Positions 24,250-34,335 of a stretch of DNA of 64,000 nt are shown here, one piece after another. This DNA is from Paraburkholderia sp. BL9I2N2 (GTDB taxonomy: Bacteria > Pseudomonadota > Gammaproteobacteria > Burkholderiales > Burkholderiaceae), in assembly GCF_004339745.1 (NCBI RefSeq), contig NZ_SMGP01000001.1:3162001-3226000 (forward strand). Reading direction: 5' to 3'. The first letter of the stretch is position 1, and each line of letters begins with the position of its first letter. The notes under the pieces are model-generated. The model worked only from the letters and a program-made list of their open reading frames with translations, did no database searches and was not told where the DNA came from. The position numbers and the translations under genes were made by a program.

Positions 24250-24960
24250 TTAGCCGTTGAGCTGCCCCAGATCGAACAGCAGCACTTCAGCGTTCTCGCC
24301 CTTCTCCAGCGTCACCGTATCCGTGTCGCTGAGCTTGGCGGCGTCGCCCGCATGGAGCGTCTCGCCGTTCACCGTCAGCGCGCCGCGCGCCACGTGCACA
24401 TAGGCGAGCCGTCCTTTGGGCAGCGCGAACGTGGCCGATTCCGCGCCGTCGATCAACGCCGCGTAAATCGACGCATCCGCATGGATCGTCACCGAACCGT
24501 CGCGGCCGTCGGGCGACGCGACCACGCGCAGGCGGCCGCGCTTGTCGGCGGCGTCGAAGCGCTTTTCCTCGTAGCTGGGCTGATTGCCCGCGCGCTGCGG
24601 AATTACCCAGATCTGCAGCAGATGCGCAGATTCGTCCTGCGACGCGTTGAACTCGCTGTGCTGCACGCCCGTGCCGGCGCTCATGCGCTGCACGTCGCCG
24701 GGACGGATCGTCGAGCCATTGCCCATGCTGTCGCGGTGCGCCAACGCGCCTTCGAGCACATACGTGACGATTTCCATGTCGCGATGGCCGTGCGTGCCGA
24801 AGCCCTCGCCGCCGGCGATACGGTCTTCGTTGATGACCCGCAGCGGGCCGAAATGCACGTGCTGGGGATCGCGATAGTCGGCAAACGAGAAGCTGTGATA
24901 CGAGTCGAGCCAGCCGTGGTTGGCGTGACCGCGTTCTTCGGAGCGGCGAATCTCGAACAT
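24250..24960 (-). CDS. Pirin-family protein (YhhW-like bicupin)
   Basis: The 236-residue protein has the pirin N-terminal cupin metal motif: [36 protein letters not shown], with His ligands in THGHRDME and Glu in LEGALAHRD. The C-terminal cupin follows ([26 protein letters not shown]). E. coli YhhW, the same subfamily, is a quercetin 2,3-dioxygenase in vitro; cellular roles differ. ATG 24960 follows AGGAG; longer in-frame starts lie in non-coding-like sequence. It is a monocistronic gene. Confidence 0.93.
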   Translation of the reverse strand: MFEIRRSEERGHANHGWLDSYHSFSFADYRDPQHVHFGPLRVINEDRIAGGEGFGTHGHRDMEIVTYVLEGALAHRDSMGNGSTIRPGDVQRMSAGTGVQHSEFNASQDESAHLLQIWVIPQRAGNQPSYEEKRFDAADKRGRLRVVASPDGRDGSVTIHADASIYAALIDGAESATFALPKGRLAYVHVARGALTVNGETLHAGDAAKLSDTDTVTLEKGENAEVLLFDLGQLNG

Positions 24961-25546
24961 GGAAGTACTCCTGGTGAGTAAATAGCGATGCCGAGAATGT
25001 ATGGGCATGGCCTGCACTAAACAATCGGCGCGGGTGCACCGGATCGTTCCATAAATCGGTGCAATCGCGCGTCGGCGCGGTCCGGGCGCGCGTGCAAGAC
25101 CGCGGCTGCGATTCCGGCCCCGGCATAGGTACGACAAACGCCCCGCACATGAGTCGCGCATCCGCCGCAAGCGCGACCGGCCCCGCTCGGGTCCTGGAAA
25201 GAACGCACCAGCGTCGCGCCCGCACAACGTCCGCGCGCGCCAGTTTGCCGCCGCCGGCGTTCCGGACTGGCGCCTCGTCCCTGTTCGGGTAAAATACCGC
25301 GCTTTTCGAGATTGCGTGCGCGCCGAAGGCGCACCGGCGAGCCCGGCATGGCGGGCCGCGGTGGGTCGGCTGCAGCTTTCGGACCCGCGCCGGGCTGCCT
25401 AGATGCATCGGATGCACGCGCCGCGCTCCGAAGCAGAAACCCGAGCGGCGCGACAATTTTGACCGCCTAGAATAGCGACGGCCGGCCACGAGCCGGCGGT
25501 CGTCGAGATCGAAGCACCACGACGATCAGTTTGACCCAGGAGAAAC
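24961..25546. other. Intergenic region upstream of the amino-acid transporter operon
   Basis: No gene is seen. A TAAAAT at 25290-25295 and a GTGCGC/GCGCAC hairpin (25315-25333) lie in front of the operon and may be promoter and leader elements. No good -35 was found, so the promoter is unassigned. Confidence 0.35.
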
Positions 25547-26323
25547 ATGAAGAAGTTCGCACTCTGCGTGGCGCTTACGGTCATGGCCACCGGCGCGCTG
25601 GCGAAAGAGTGGAAAACCGTGCGAATCGGGGTGGACGCCAGCTATCCGCCGTTCGAATCCAAGGCGCCCAACGGCCAGGTGGTCGGCTTCGACGCCGATC
25701 TGACCCGCGCACTGTGCGCGAAGATGAACGTGAAATGCGTGTGGGTCGAGCAGGATCTCGACGGCATCATTCCGGCGTTGAAGGGCAAGAAGTACGACGC
25801 GATCGTGTCCTCGCTGACCATCACGGACAAGCGCCGCGAGCAGATCGACTTCTCCGACAAGCTGTTCGACGCCCCCGCCCGCATGATTGCCAAGGCAGGC
25901 TCGCCGCTGCTGCCCACAGCTGATTCGCTGAAGGGCAAACGCGTCGGCGTCGAACAGGGTTCGACTCAGGAAGCCTACGCCAAAGTCTGGTGGGAGCCCA
26001 AAGGCGTGACCGTGGTGCCTTATCAGAATCAGGATCAGGTGTACGCCGACCTCGCTTCGGGGCGTCTGGACGCCGCCTTGCAGGACGAAGTGCAGGCCGA
26101 CGCCGGTTTCCTGAAGACGCCGCGCGGCAAAGGCTTCGGCTGGGCGGGCCCGGAAGTGAAGGACCCGAAGACGATCGGCGAAGGCACGGCCATCGGCCTG
26201 CGCAAGGACGACGCCGAGCTGAAGGCAATGTTCAACCAGGCGCTGGCGCAGGTTCACCAGGACGGCACGTTCAGGAAGCTCGAGAAGCAGTACTTCGACT
26301 TCGACATCTATCCCGGGCGTTGA
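25547..26323 (+). CDS. Periplasmic lysine/arginine/ornithine/histidine-type binding protein
   Basis: The 258-residue precursor has a clear signal peptide (MKKFALCVALTVMATGALA, mature KEWKTV). The family-3 solute-binding fold shows RIGVDASYPPFESKAPNGQVVGFDADL, AIVSSLTITDKRREQIDFSDK and the C-terminal FDFDIYPGR. This is the HisJ/ArgT subfamily for basic amino acids or opines. It is the first gene of a hisJ-hisQ-hisM-hisP-like operon, separated from the permease by a 300-bp spacer with stem-loops that probably set its higher expression. Substrate cannot be fixed from sequence. Confidence 0.93.
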   Translation: MKKFALCVALTVMATGALAKEWKTVRIGVDASYPPFESKAPNGQVVGFDADLTRALCAKMNVKCVWVEQDLDGIIPALKGKKYDAIVSSLTITDKRREQIDFSDKLFDAPARMIAKAGSPLLPTADSLKGKRVGVEQGSTQEAYAKVWWEPKGVTVVPYQNQDQVYADLASGRLDAALQDEVQADAGFLKTPRGKGFGWAGPEVKDPKTIGEGTAIGLRKDDAELKAMFNQALAQVHQDGTFRKLEKQYFDFDIYPGR

Positions 26324-26623
26324 GCCGGGCATCGAGTCTGGACATTGAACCCGGGCACAGAATGCAGCACCCACGAAACTCGGGGCTCGCCCGCATGGGC
26401 TTTCACGAGGCTTCGTAATACAGTCGGCAGTAGATTCACAAGCAGTTTCACAACGAGAGTCGAAAAGCGCGCTGCAAGACCGGCAACGGCCATGCAGTCA
26501 TGATTTGCACAGCGGTGCGCTGTGCGCCGCAGGTCACAGCGAGCCTCAGGCTCGCGGCAAACGCGGCGCAGAGTTGGCCGCGTCTTTCGCGGTGTGTCGC
26601 AAACACATCGTCAAGGACCCCAT
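26324..26623 (+). other. Intercistronic spacer with stem-loops (hisJ-hisQ type)
   Basis: No gene is seen. Two perfect hairpins occur, GCACAGCG-GTG-CGCTGTGC (26507-26525) and GCGAGCC-TCA-GGCTCGC (26539-26555), with no T-run after them. In enteric his transport operons the equivalent spacer holds REP hairpins that stabilise the binding-protein mRNA; the same role is inferred here. Confidence 0.5.
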
Positions 26624-27313
26624 ATGTTCCTTCAAGGCTACGGCCCGCTGCTCCTCAACGGCACCTGGCAGACCGTCAAACTGGCGGTGTTGTCGCTGGC
26701 GTTCGCTTTCGTGCTGGGCCTGCTCGGCGCGGCGGCGAAACTGTCGAAAAACCGTTTCTCCTACGGCGTCGGCACGGTCTACACCACGCTCGTGCGCGGC
26801 GTGCCCGACCTGGTGCTGATGCTTCTGCTCTTCTATAGCATCCAGATCTGGCTGAACAACCTGACCGATCTGCTCGGCTGGGACCAGATCGACATCGATC
26901 CCTTCGTGGCCGGCGTCGCGGTGCTCGGCTTCATTTACGGCGCGTACTTCACCGAGACCTTCCGCGGCGCGTTTCTCGCGGTGCCGCGCGGCCAACTCGA
27001 AGCCGGCGCGGCTTATGGCATGACGGGCTGGCAGGTGTTCACCCGCGTGATGTTCCCGCAGATGATGCGCTTCGCGCTGCCCGGCATCGGCAACAACTGG
27101 CAGGTGATGGTGAAGGCCACCGCGCTGGTGTCGATCATCGGTCTTGCCGACGTGGTCAAGGCTTCGCAGGACGCGGGCAAAGGCACGCTGCGGTTCTTCT
27201 TCTTCACCCTGTTCGCAGGGGCGATCTATCTCGTCATCACCACAGTGTCCAACTTCGTGCTGATGTACCTCGAAAAGCGTTACTCGACCGGCGTGCGAAA
27301 GGCGGATCTATGA
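26624..27313 (+). CDS. Amino-acid ABC transporter permease, HisQ-like
   Basis: The 229-residue inner-membrane permease starts GYGPLLLNGTWQTVKLAVLSLAFAFVLGLLGA. It has the EAA-loop AGAAYGMTGWQVFTRVMFPQMMRFALPGIGN and ends FVLMYLEKRYSTGVRKADL. It pairs with the HisM-like permease, whose ATG overlaps this stop by 4 nt, to form the membrane channel for a basic amino acid or related nutrient. ATG 26624 has AAGGA 7-8 nt upstream and matches the family N-terminus; an earlier in-frame start at 26522 is in arginine-rich nonsense. Confidence 0.93.
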   Translation: MFLQGYGPLLLNGTWQTVKLAVLSLAFAFVLGLLGAAAKLSKNRFSYGVGTVYTTLVRGVPDLVLMLLLFYSIQIWLNNLTDLLGWDQIDIDPFVAGVAVLGFIYGAYFTETFRGAFLAVPRGQLEAGAAYGMTGWQVFTRVMFPQMMRFALPGIGNNWQVMVKATALVSIIGLADVVKASQDAGKGTLRFFFFTLFAGAIYLVITTVSNFVLMYLEKRYSTGVRKADL

Positions 27314-28023
27314 TCGAGATCATTCAGGAATACTGGCGCAACTATCTCTACACCGACGGCTATCGCATCACCGGCGTCGCGATCACGCTGTGGCTGCTGG
27401 TGGTGTCGATCGGGCTCGGCTTCTGCCTGTCGATTCCGCTCGCGGTGGCGCGCGTGTCGAAGAGGAAGTGGCTCTCCCGCCTCGTGTGGCTGTATACGTA
27501 CATCTTCCGCGGCACGCCGCTGTATGTGCAACTGCTGCTCTGCTACACCGGCTTGTACAGCCTCGAAGTCATTCGAAATCACGAGCTCACCAATGCGTTC
27601 TTCCGCGACGGCATGCATTGCACGCTGCTCGCTTTCACGCTGAACACCTGCGCGTACACCACCGAGATTTTCGCCGGCGCGATCAAGGCGACGCCATACG
27701 GCGAGATCGAAGCGGCACGCGCGTACGGCATGTCGTCGTTCACGCTGTACCGGCGCGTGATTCTGCCGTCGGCATTGCGCCGCGCGCTGCCCTACTACAG
27801 CAATGAAGTGATCCTGATGCTGCATGCGACCACCGTCGCGTTTACCGCGACCGTGCCGGACATTCTCAAGATCGCGCGCGATGTGAACTCCGCGACGTAT
27901 CAGTCGTTCAATGCATTCGGCATCGCAGCCCTGCTCTATCTGTGCATTTCTTTCGCGCTCGTGTGGCTGTTCCGCCGCGCCGAGCGCCGCTGGCTCGCTT
28001 ACCTGCGGCCGCAAGGCAAGTAA
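27310..28023 (+). CDS. Amino-acid ABC transporter permease, HisM-like
   Basis: The 237-residue inner-membrane protein is the second channel subunit. It has the conserved GTPLYVQLLLCYTGLY and the EAA-loop EIEAARAYGMSSFTLYRRVILPSALRRALPYYSNEV. The C-terminal helix leads to WLFRRAERRWLAYLRPQ. Translational coupling with the preceding gene (ATGA) and the ATPase gene 46 bp downstream confirm the operon. Confidence 0.94.
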   Translation: MIEIIQEYWRNYLYTDGYRITGVAITLWLLVVSIGLGFCLSIPLAVARVSKRKWLSRLVWLYTYIFRGTPLYVQLLLCYTGLYSLEVIRNHELTNAFFRDGMHCTLLAFTLNTCAYTTEIFAGAIKATPYGEIEAARAYGMSSFTLYRRVILPSALRRALPYYSNEVILMLHATTVAFTATVPDILKIARDVNSATYQSFNAFGIAALLYLCISFALVWLFRRAERRWLAYLRPQGK

Positions 28024-28069
28024 CCCGGGGCACCGCGCCCTCCGCAAGTAAGCATGCCCAAGGATCCTG

Positions 28070-28849
28070 ATGACCACCAAGAAGCAAAAGCTCTTCGTCG
28101 ACGAGCTTCACAAACAGTACGGCGACAACGAAGTTCTCAAGGGCGTGTCGCTCAAGTCCAACGCCGGCGATGTGATCAGCGTGATCGGCTCGTCCGGTTC
28201 GGGCAAGAGCACGATGCTCCGCTGTATCAACTTTCTCGAGCAGCCGAACGCCGGGCGCATCTTCGTCGACGGTGAGGAAGTGCGCACGCAGATTGGCAAG
28301 AACGGCGCGTTGCGCGTGTCGGACCCGAAGCAGTTGCAGCGCGTACGGACCAGGCTGTCGATGGTGTTCCAGCACTTCAACCTGTGGTCGCACATGAACG
28401 TGCTCGAAAATATCATCGAGGCGCCCGTCAACGTGCTGGGTCTGAAGCGCAAGGAAGCCGAAGATCGCGCGCGTGAGTATCTGGAAAAGGTGGGGCTCGC
28501 GCCGCGCCTGGAGAAGCAGTATCCGTCACATCTTTCGGGCGGGCAGCAGCAGCGTGTCGCGATCGCGCGTGCGCTGGCCATGCATCCGGATGTGATGCTG
28601 TTCGACGAACCGACTTCCGCGCTCGACCCCGAACTGGTCGGCGAAGTGCTCAAGGTCATGCAGACGCTCGCCGAAGAAGGCCGCACGATGATCGTCGTCA
28701 CACATGAAATGGCGTTTGCGCGCAACGTGTCGAATCACGTGATGTTTCTGCATCAAGGCCGGGTGGAAGAAGAAGGCCATCCCGACGAAGTATTCAGGAA
28801 CACGAAGAGCGACCGGCTCAAGCAGTTCCTGTCCGGAAGCCTCAAATAA
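28070..28849 (+). CDS. Amino-acid ABC transporter ATP-binding protein, HisP-like
   Basis: The 259-residue ATPase energises the HisQM-type channel. It has Walker [11 protein letters not shown]-loop [16 protein letters not shown] (the HisP/GlnQ hallmark), signature [19 protein letters not shown], Walker [14 protein letters not shown] and switch VTHEMAFAR. The signature insert [26 protein letters not shown] is typical of the histidine/octopine/nopaline branch. AAGGA precedes ATG 28070. It is the last gene of the operon, with a terminator at 28908-28931. Confidence 0.95.
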   Translation: MTTKKQKLFVDELHKQYGDNEVLKGVSLKSNAGDVISVIGSSGSGKSTMLRCINFLEQPNAGRIFVDGEEVRTQIGKNGALRVSDPKQLQRVRTRLSMVFQHFNLWSHMNVLENIIEAPVNVLGLKRKEAEDRAREYLEKVGLAPRLEKQYPSHLSGGQQQRVAIARALAMHPDVMLFDEPTSALDPELVGEVLKVMQTLAEEGRTMIVVTHEMAFARNVSNHVMFLHQGRVEEEGHPDEVFRNTKSDRLKQFLSGSLK

Positions 28850-29449
28850 AAAACTCAACAACACCGGATTCAGCCCGCTATTTGGGTTGTAGTCAAAGTA
28901 GCATTACAAGGCGCTTACTAGCGCCTTTTTTGTTTCGCTCACCTGTGCATTCCGGCGATTTCCGCCGCGAAAACCGCGCCCCGCAAGCCTCGAACTCCCG
29001 CCTTTTCGCCCTACTCTGCCGCATTTAAAGCGTCAATAGTGGCAATCCTTAACGTTGCCCGCGCCGATCCGTGATTCCCTTGTCGCATAAGGGTTTTCGC
29101 GTTTTTCGAAGGCCTTGTGACGGGTCGTCGCGCACATTCGTATTGCAATTTGGAGACATCGATCGAGGCAGGTACTAATTTCTTCTCCCAGTTCAGGGTA
29201 TTTTTGATAAATTAGTAACCAAAGTAGCAAAACAAAGTTCATTAAAAGTAGTTTCACTTCAAAGCACAGAGGAGAACCGGTCGGCGAGGGATCGGCATGG
29301 CGACCAGATAGCCCCAAGGCTACACGTCACGGCAGGAGACCCAATCCACCCGCTAATCTCCCTGGTACCGATTTCTGTTCGGCGCAAATCGCGGCCGAGC
29401 ACCATTCGCAGTACTGGGTTTCACTTTTTGACAGGGTATGGAGGAGAAG
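28850..29449 (+). other. Long AT-rich leader region upstream of porin
   Basis: No gene is seen apart from the upstream terminator. About 29140-29260 is markedly AT-richer than its surroundings (runs such as TTTTTGATAAATTAG and CAAAACAAAGTTCATTAAAAG), marking the probable porin promoter zone. That gives a leader of roughly 200 nt or more. I could not pick a convincing -35/-10 pair. Confidence 0.45.
28908..28931 (+). terminator. Intrinsic terminator after the amino-acid transporter operon
   Basis: AAGGCGC-TTACTA-GCGCCTT followed by TTTTG. Confidence 0.85.
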
Positions 29450-30601
29450 ATGAAGAAAGCTTTGCTCGCCGCTGCGCTGATGACAGCCGGTGTTGTTGCG
29501 CACGCCCAAAGCAGCGTGACGCTGTACGGCCGCCTTGACGCCGGTATCGAATACATGACGGGCGTTCCGCAAGGCTCGAACGCAGCTGGCCAGGCAACTG
29601 GCAGCACGAACCGCTGGCGCGCAGAAAGCGGCGACTGGGGTACCAGTCTGTGGGGCTTGAAGGGCGTTGAGGACATCGGTGGCGGCAACAAGGTCCTGTT
29701 CCAGTTGGAAGGCTCCTTCAACACCATGACGGGTGCAGGCCCTGGCGGCGGCGGTCTCTTCAATCGTTGGGCAACTGTCGGCTTGTCGAACGACCAGTAC
29801 GGTACGTTCACGATGGGCCGCATGCTGTACATCTCGAACGGCGTGTGGGACTTCGACCCGTTCGGTCAATCGAACTGGTCGTCGGCATCGCTGGTGCGTG
29901 GCCGCAACTGGCCGCAATCGAGCAACAACTTCGCATACCAGTCGCCGAAGATCGCCGGCTTTGACTTCTACGGTCAATACGCGCTGTCGAACGCAACGAG
30001 CTGGAACGGCAACGGCACGACCCCGCAAGGTCGCGAAGCTGGCGCGCAGGTTACCTACACGAGCTCGCTGTTCCAGATTCGCGGTATTTACGACGAAATC
30101 CGCAATCCGGCTAACGGCGTGCTGTACGGCCCGAACCCGAGCGCGGTCAATACGGCCAATGTCGGCAACGGCGTATTCGCGGCATCGCGTGAATACTCGG
30201 CTCTCGTGAACGTCTTCCTCGGCCAGTTCAAGGTTCAGGCTGCTTACCAGGCTGTCCGTTCGGCAGGTGCGCAGAACGTTCTGCCGGGCCAGCCGACCAC
30301 TCTGGATCACGAATGGGGCGGTGTGACGTGGCAAGCAACGCCGGCTGCGGCGCTGATTGCGGCGGTCTACCACGTGAACGGCAACAATGGCGCAGGCAAC
30401 GCGACGATCTACACGATCGGCGGCTCGTACAACCTGTCCAAGCGCACGCTGCTGGACATCCAGATCGCAACGACGCAAAACAGCAAGACGGCTAACTACG
30501 GCCTGAATGCTAACAACGCCGGTACGGCAACCAGCACGGACAACCCGCTGCCGGGTCACAGCCAGTCGGGCGTGTACGCAGGTATTCAACACTCGTTCTA
30601 A
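29450..30601 (+). CDS. Gram-negative porin (OmpC-like, Burkholderiales type)
   Basis: The 383-residue precursor has a signal peptide (MKKALLAAALMTAGVVAHA) and mature start QSSVTLYGRLDAGIEYM, the hallmark of betaproteobacterial trimeric porins. Alternating beta-strand patterns run throughout, a constriction-loop region follows DPFGQSNWSSASLVRGRNWPQ, and the chain ends in Phe (YAGIQHSF), the outer-membrane assembly signal. It forms a 16-stranded diffusion channel. ATG 29450 is chosen because GGAGGAG sits 3-6 nt upstream and the signal peptide starts there; an ATG at 29438 lies within the ribosome-binding region. Codon use is biased toward preferred codons, consistent with very high expression. 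Confidence 0.95.
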   Translation: MKKALLAAALMTAGVVAHAQSSVTLYGRLDAGIEYMTGVPQGSNAAGQATGSTNRWRAESGDWGTSLWGLKGVEDIGGGNKVLFQLEGSFNTMTGAGPGGGGLFNRWATVGLSNDQYGTFTMGRMLYISNGVWDFDPFGQSNWSSASLVRGRNWPQSSNNFAYQSPKIAGFDFYGQYALSNATSWNGNGTTPQGREAGAQVTYTSSLFQIRGIYDEIRNPANGVLYGPNPSAVNTANVGNGVFAASREYSALVNVFLGQFKVQAAYQAVRSAGAQNVLPGQPTTLDHEWGGVTWQATPAAALIAAVYHVNGNNGAGNATIYTIGGSYNLSKRTLLDIQIATTQNSKTANYGLNANNAGTATSTDNPLPGHSQSGVYAGIQHSF

Positions 30602-30692
30602 TCGAACGGTGTTCCCCGAAGGGACTTCCTTCGGGGTGTAGTCAAGAGTTCTTCAAGAGAATCTTTTTCACGCTGCTGCGAGAGGCGCGTAT

Positions 30693-30728
30693 CGGTGCGA
30701 TGTCCGAAAGGGTATCGCACCGTTTTTT
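30693..30728 (+). terminator. Intrinsic terminator downstream of porin
   Basis: CGGTGCGAT pairs with ATCGCACCG across a 12-nt loop and is followed by six T. A second hairpin without a T-run (CCCCGAAGG/CCTTCGGGG, 30615-30637) lies immediately after the porin stop. Confidence 0.8.
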
Positions 30729-30859
30729 ATTTGAGCGCACGGTTTTCCCACCACCCGAGCGCACCGGCGCGGTGCATTCATGGCTGAGGTTGTGCGGCTG
30801 ACTGCAGTTGGCAAATCCCGACGCTCGACACCTGCTTTGAGGCGACGAACTCTGGTGCT

Positions 30860-31246
<387 letters not shown>

Positions 31247-31322
31247 TTATTCTACGCCGCGCCGGATGCGTTGCGGCAATCCGGCACGCGCTTCGGGTTA
31301 GTCCGCAGTCATTCGCCGCGGC

Positions 31323-33023
31323 TCACTCCACCGGTTCGGTGTAGCGCGACGTGATCGGATAACGCCAGTCGCGCCCGAACGCGCGATGCGTGACGCGAAT
31401 GCCGATCGGCGCCTGACGCCGCTTGTATTCGTTGATCTTGATGAGGCGCGTGACGCGTTTGACGTCGTCGACCGCATAGCCCGCCGCGATGATTTCGGCG
31501 AGCGAGCGGTCCTCTTCCATGTACATGCGCATGATCGCATCGAGGACTTCGTACTCCGGCAAGCTGTCCTGATCGGTCTGGTTCTCGCGCAGTTCCGCCG
31601 ACGGCGCTCGCGTCAGAATTCGCTCGGGAATGACGTCCCGCTTGTCGAAAGTGGTAGCCTGGTTGCGGTAGTGGCACAGGCGGTAGACGAGCGTCTTCGC
31701 AATGTCCTTGATGACCGCGAAACCGCCGGCCATGTCGCCGTACAACGTGCAGTAGCCCACCGCCATTTCGCTCTTGTTGCCGGTCGTCAGCACGATCGAG
31801 CCGAACTTGTTCGAGAGCGCCATCAGCAGGGTGCCGCGAATGCGCGCCTGAATGTTTTCTTCGGTGGCGTCTTCGGCGCGGCCGGCGAACTCCTGCGCGA
31901 GCGAGCCGCGGAACGCGTCGAACATCGGCGCGATCGCGATTTCGTCGTAGCGCACGCCGACGCGGCGCGCCATCTCGGCGGCGTCCGTGGTGGAAATGTC
32001 CGCGGTGTAGCGCGACGGCATCATCACCGCGCGCACCCGGTCCGCGCCGAGCGCATCGCACGCGACGGCCAGCACCAGCGCCGAATCCACGCCGCCCGAC
32101 AGGCCGATCAGCGCGCCCGGGAAACCGTTCTTGTTGATATAGTCGCGCACGCCCATCACGAGCGCGGCATAGACCTGCGCCTCGATCGACAGCTCCGGCG
32201 CGATCGGCGCGGGCAGCGGCTTGCCGTCTTCGAATTCGACGATTGCGGTCGCTTCCTCAAACTGCGCCATCTTCGCGACCAGTTCGCCTTGCGCGTCGAG
32301 GACGAACGAGCCGCCGTCGAACACCAGCTCGTCCTGCGCGCCGACCATGTTCACATAGACCATCGGCAATCCGGTCTCGCGAATCCGCGCGCGCAAAATG
32401 TCGAAGCGCACCGCTTCCTTGTTCAGGTGATACGGCGAACCGTTCGGAATCAGCACCACTTGCGCGCCCGCCGCCTTCGCCATATGCGCAGCCGACGCAT
32501 GCCATGCGTCCTCGCAGATCACCACGCCGTACTTCACGCCGTCCAGCTCGAACACGAACGGCTGCGGGTCGGACGCGAAGTAGCGCTTCTCGTCGAACAC
32601 CTCGGTGTTGGGCAAATCCTGCTTGCGATAGGTGCCGCGCACTTCTCCGTCGACGATCAGCGAGGCCGCGTTGAAGGTATCGACCGGCGGCACGCCGCGC
32701 TCGATCGGCGCGTTTGCATTACCATGGCCGTGCGCCGCGCTGTGCGCAACATCACGTAGGGGATGGCCGACGATCACATGCAGGCCGGCGAACGGTTTCA
32801 GTTGGAGAGCGAGGTCGGCCAGCGCCGCCGCACTCGCGGCATAGAACGCGGGACGCAGCAGCAGATCTTCGGGCGGATAGCCGGACAGCGCGAGTTCAGG
32901 CGCGATCAGCAGCTTCGCACCATCGTTGTGCGCGGTGCGCGCGGCAGCGACGATCTTCGCGACGTTGCCGGCGAAGTCGCCGACGGTGACATTGATTTGA
33001 GCAAGAGCGATTCGGGTCTTCAT
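31323..33023 (-). CDS. nadE: Glutamine-dependent NAD+ synthetase
   Basis: NadE amidates deamido-NAD to NAD+ using glutamine nitrogen. The 566-residue enzyme fuses an N-terminal nitrilase-type glutaminase domain to a C-terminal ATP-pyrophosphatase synthetase domain. The glutaminase catalytic Glu/Lys/Cys are visible around APELALSGYPPEDLL, YRKQDLPN and GVVICEDAWH. The synthetase shows LSGGVDSALVLAVACDALG and ATGNKSE-type TTGNKSEMAVGY. An in-frame start at 33041 is possible; ATG 33023 gives the usual MKTRIALAQINVTVGD beginning. Cotranscription with glnB is likely. Confidence 0.95.
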   Translation of the reverse strand: MKTRIALAQINVTVGDFAGNVAKIVAAARTAHNDGAKLLIAPELALSGYPPEDLLLRPAFYAASAAALADLALQLKPFAGLHVIVGHPLRDVAHSAAHGHGNANAPIERGVPPVDTFNAASLIVDGEVRGTYRKQDLPNTEVFDEKRYFASDPQPFVFELDGVKYGVVICEDAWHASAAHMAKAAGAQVVLIPNGSPYHLNKEAVRFDILRARIRETGLPMVYVNMVGAQDELVFDGGSFVLDAQGELVAKMAQFEEATAIVEFEDGKPLPAPIAPELSIEAQVYAALVMGVRDYINKNGFPGALIGLSGGVDSALVLAVACDALGADRVRAVMMPSRYTADISTTDAAEMARRVGVRYDEIAIAPMFDAFRGSLAQEFAGRAEDATEENIQARIRGTLLMALSNKFGSIVLTTGNKSEMAVGYCTLYGDMAGGFAVIKDIAKTLVYRLCHYRNQATTFDKRDVIPERILTRAPSAELRENQTDQDSLPEYEVLDAIMRMYMEEDRSLAEIIAAGYAVDDVKRVTRLIKINEYKRRQAPIGIRVTHRAFGRDWRYPITSRYTEPVE

Positions 33024-33156
33024 GGCAGGATCGACAGGCAAGCCGACGTGGCTTGCGAGTACCGCGGCTGGTTAGCTCGACGGAATGGACAAATCGGATA
33101 AACGAACGGCATAGCGCTAAGAGCGCCGCGCCGCTCATTGGGAACAGTCACACAGA

Positions 33157-34326
33157 TTGAACCAGGAACGCTTTGATTATCGCACGGGCATTCTGGCGTC
33201 GCCCTCCGAGGTGGACGCCGCAGAATGGAATGCCCTTCTCGCGCAGCAGTCGCAGCCCACGCCGTTTCTGCGGCATGAGTTCTTGAGCGCCTTGCATGCG
33301 ACCCGCTGCGCGGTCGCGGATAGCGGCTGGGCGCCGCAATTCGTCACGCTGACCGACCCGCGCACGGACAAGCTCGTCGCCGCCGCGCCCGTGTATCTGA
33401 AAGGGCACTCGTACGGCGAGTACGTGTTCGACTGGGCCTGGGCCGACGCCTACAAGCGCAACGGTTTGCCGTATTACCCGAAGCTGTTGTGCGCGGTGCC
33501 GTTCACGCCGGTGCAAGGCAACCGGTTGCTGTCGGCGGATACGCATGCGCTCAGGCATCTGGCGGCTACGCTGATGGCGTTCGCCGAACAGGCCGACGTG
33601 TCTTCGCTGCACGTGCTGTTTCCCACGGAAACGGAAGCGGACGCGCTCACCGAAATGGGCATGATGCAACGCGAAGGCGTGCAGTTTCATTGGCTGAACG
33701 ACGGCTATCGCGACTTCGACGATTTCCTCTCCACGCTCGAACAGAAGAAGCGCAAGAACATTCGCGCCGAGCGCCGTAAAGTGCACGAGGCCGGCGTGAC
33801 GATGCGCCGGATTCGCGGCGAGGACATTCAGGACGCGGACTGGCGTTTCTTCAGCAAGTGCTATCGGCAGACGTATCGCGAGCACTTTTCGAGTCCGTAT
33901 CTGAACCTCGATTTCTTCCGCATGATCGGCGCGTCGATGCCGGAGAACCTGCTGCTCGTGATCGCCGAATACGAAGGCAAGCCGATCGCGAGTTCGCTCG
34001 TGGTGTATCAGCGCGACGCGAAAACCGGCGGCACGCTGTATGGCCGCTATTGGGGCGCGCTGGAACACGTGCCGTGCCTGCACTTCGAAACGGCGTACTA
34101 CCAGCCGCTCGAATTCTGCATCGAGGAAAAGCTCGGCGCGTTCGAAGGCGGCGCCCAAGGCGAGCACAAGATGGCCCGCGGCTTCCTGCCCACGGTAACG
34201 CGTTCGGCGCACTGGCTCGCGCATCCCGCTTTCGCCGATGCGGTCGGCCACTTTCTCGACAACGAAAAGAACAGCATCCACGCATATGTGGACGAGCTGC
34301 GCGAACACAATCCGTTCAAAGGCTGA
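33157..34326 (+). CDS. FemAB-like/GNAT-fold protein (PF04339 family)
   Basis: The 389-residue soluble protein of the FemAB_like/DUF482 family contains WNALLAQQSQPTPFLRHEFLSALHATRC, VYLKGHSYGEYVFDWAWADAY and the EQKKRKNIRAERRKV block. It also has SSLVVYQRDAKTGGTLYGRYWGALEHVPCLHFETAYYQPLEFCIE and the C-terminal GFLPT...SAHWLAHPAF. Family members are predicted aminoacyl- or acyltransferases of the GNAT superfamily, sometimes annotated for peptidoglycan or lipid modification, but the reaction is not established. The only reasonable start is TTG 33157; the ribosome-binding site is weak. It is divergent from nadE. Confidence 0.88.
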   Translation: MNQERFDYRTGILASPSEVDAAEWNALLAQQSQPTPFLRHEFLSALHATRCAVADSGWAPQFVTLTDPRTDKLVAAAPVYLKGHSYGEYVFDWAWADAYKRNGLPYYPKLLCAVPFTPVQGNRLLSADTHALRHLAATLMAFAEQADVSSLHVLFPTETEADALTEMGMMQREGVQFHWLNDGYRDFDDFLSTLEQKKRKNIRAERRKVHEAGVTMRRIRGEDIQDADWRFFSKCYRQTYREHFSSPYLNLDFFRMIGASMPENLLLVIAEYEGKPIASSLVVYQRDAKTGGTLYGRYWGALEHVPCLHFETAYYQPLEFCIEEKLGAFEGGAQGEHKMARGFLPTVTRSAHWLAHPAFADAVGHFLDNEKNSIHAYVDELREHNPFKG

Positions 34327-34335
34327 AGCGCATTC

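Noticed and set aside
25290..25333. TAAAAT plus GTGCGC/GCGCAC hairpin before the amino-acid transporter, considered as promoter or riboswitch
   Set aside because: No -35 element at a sensible distance and no known riboswitch architecture recognised.
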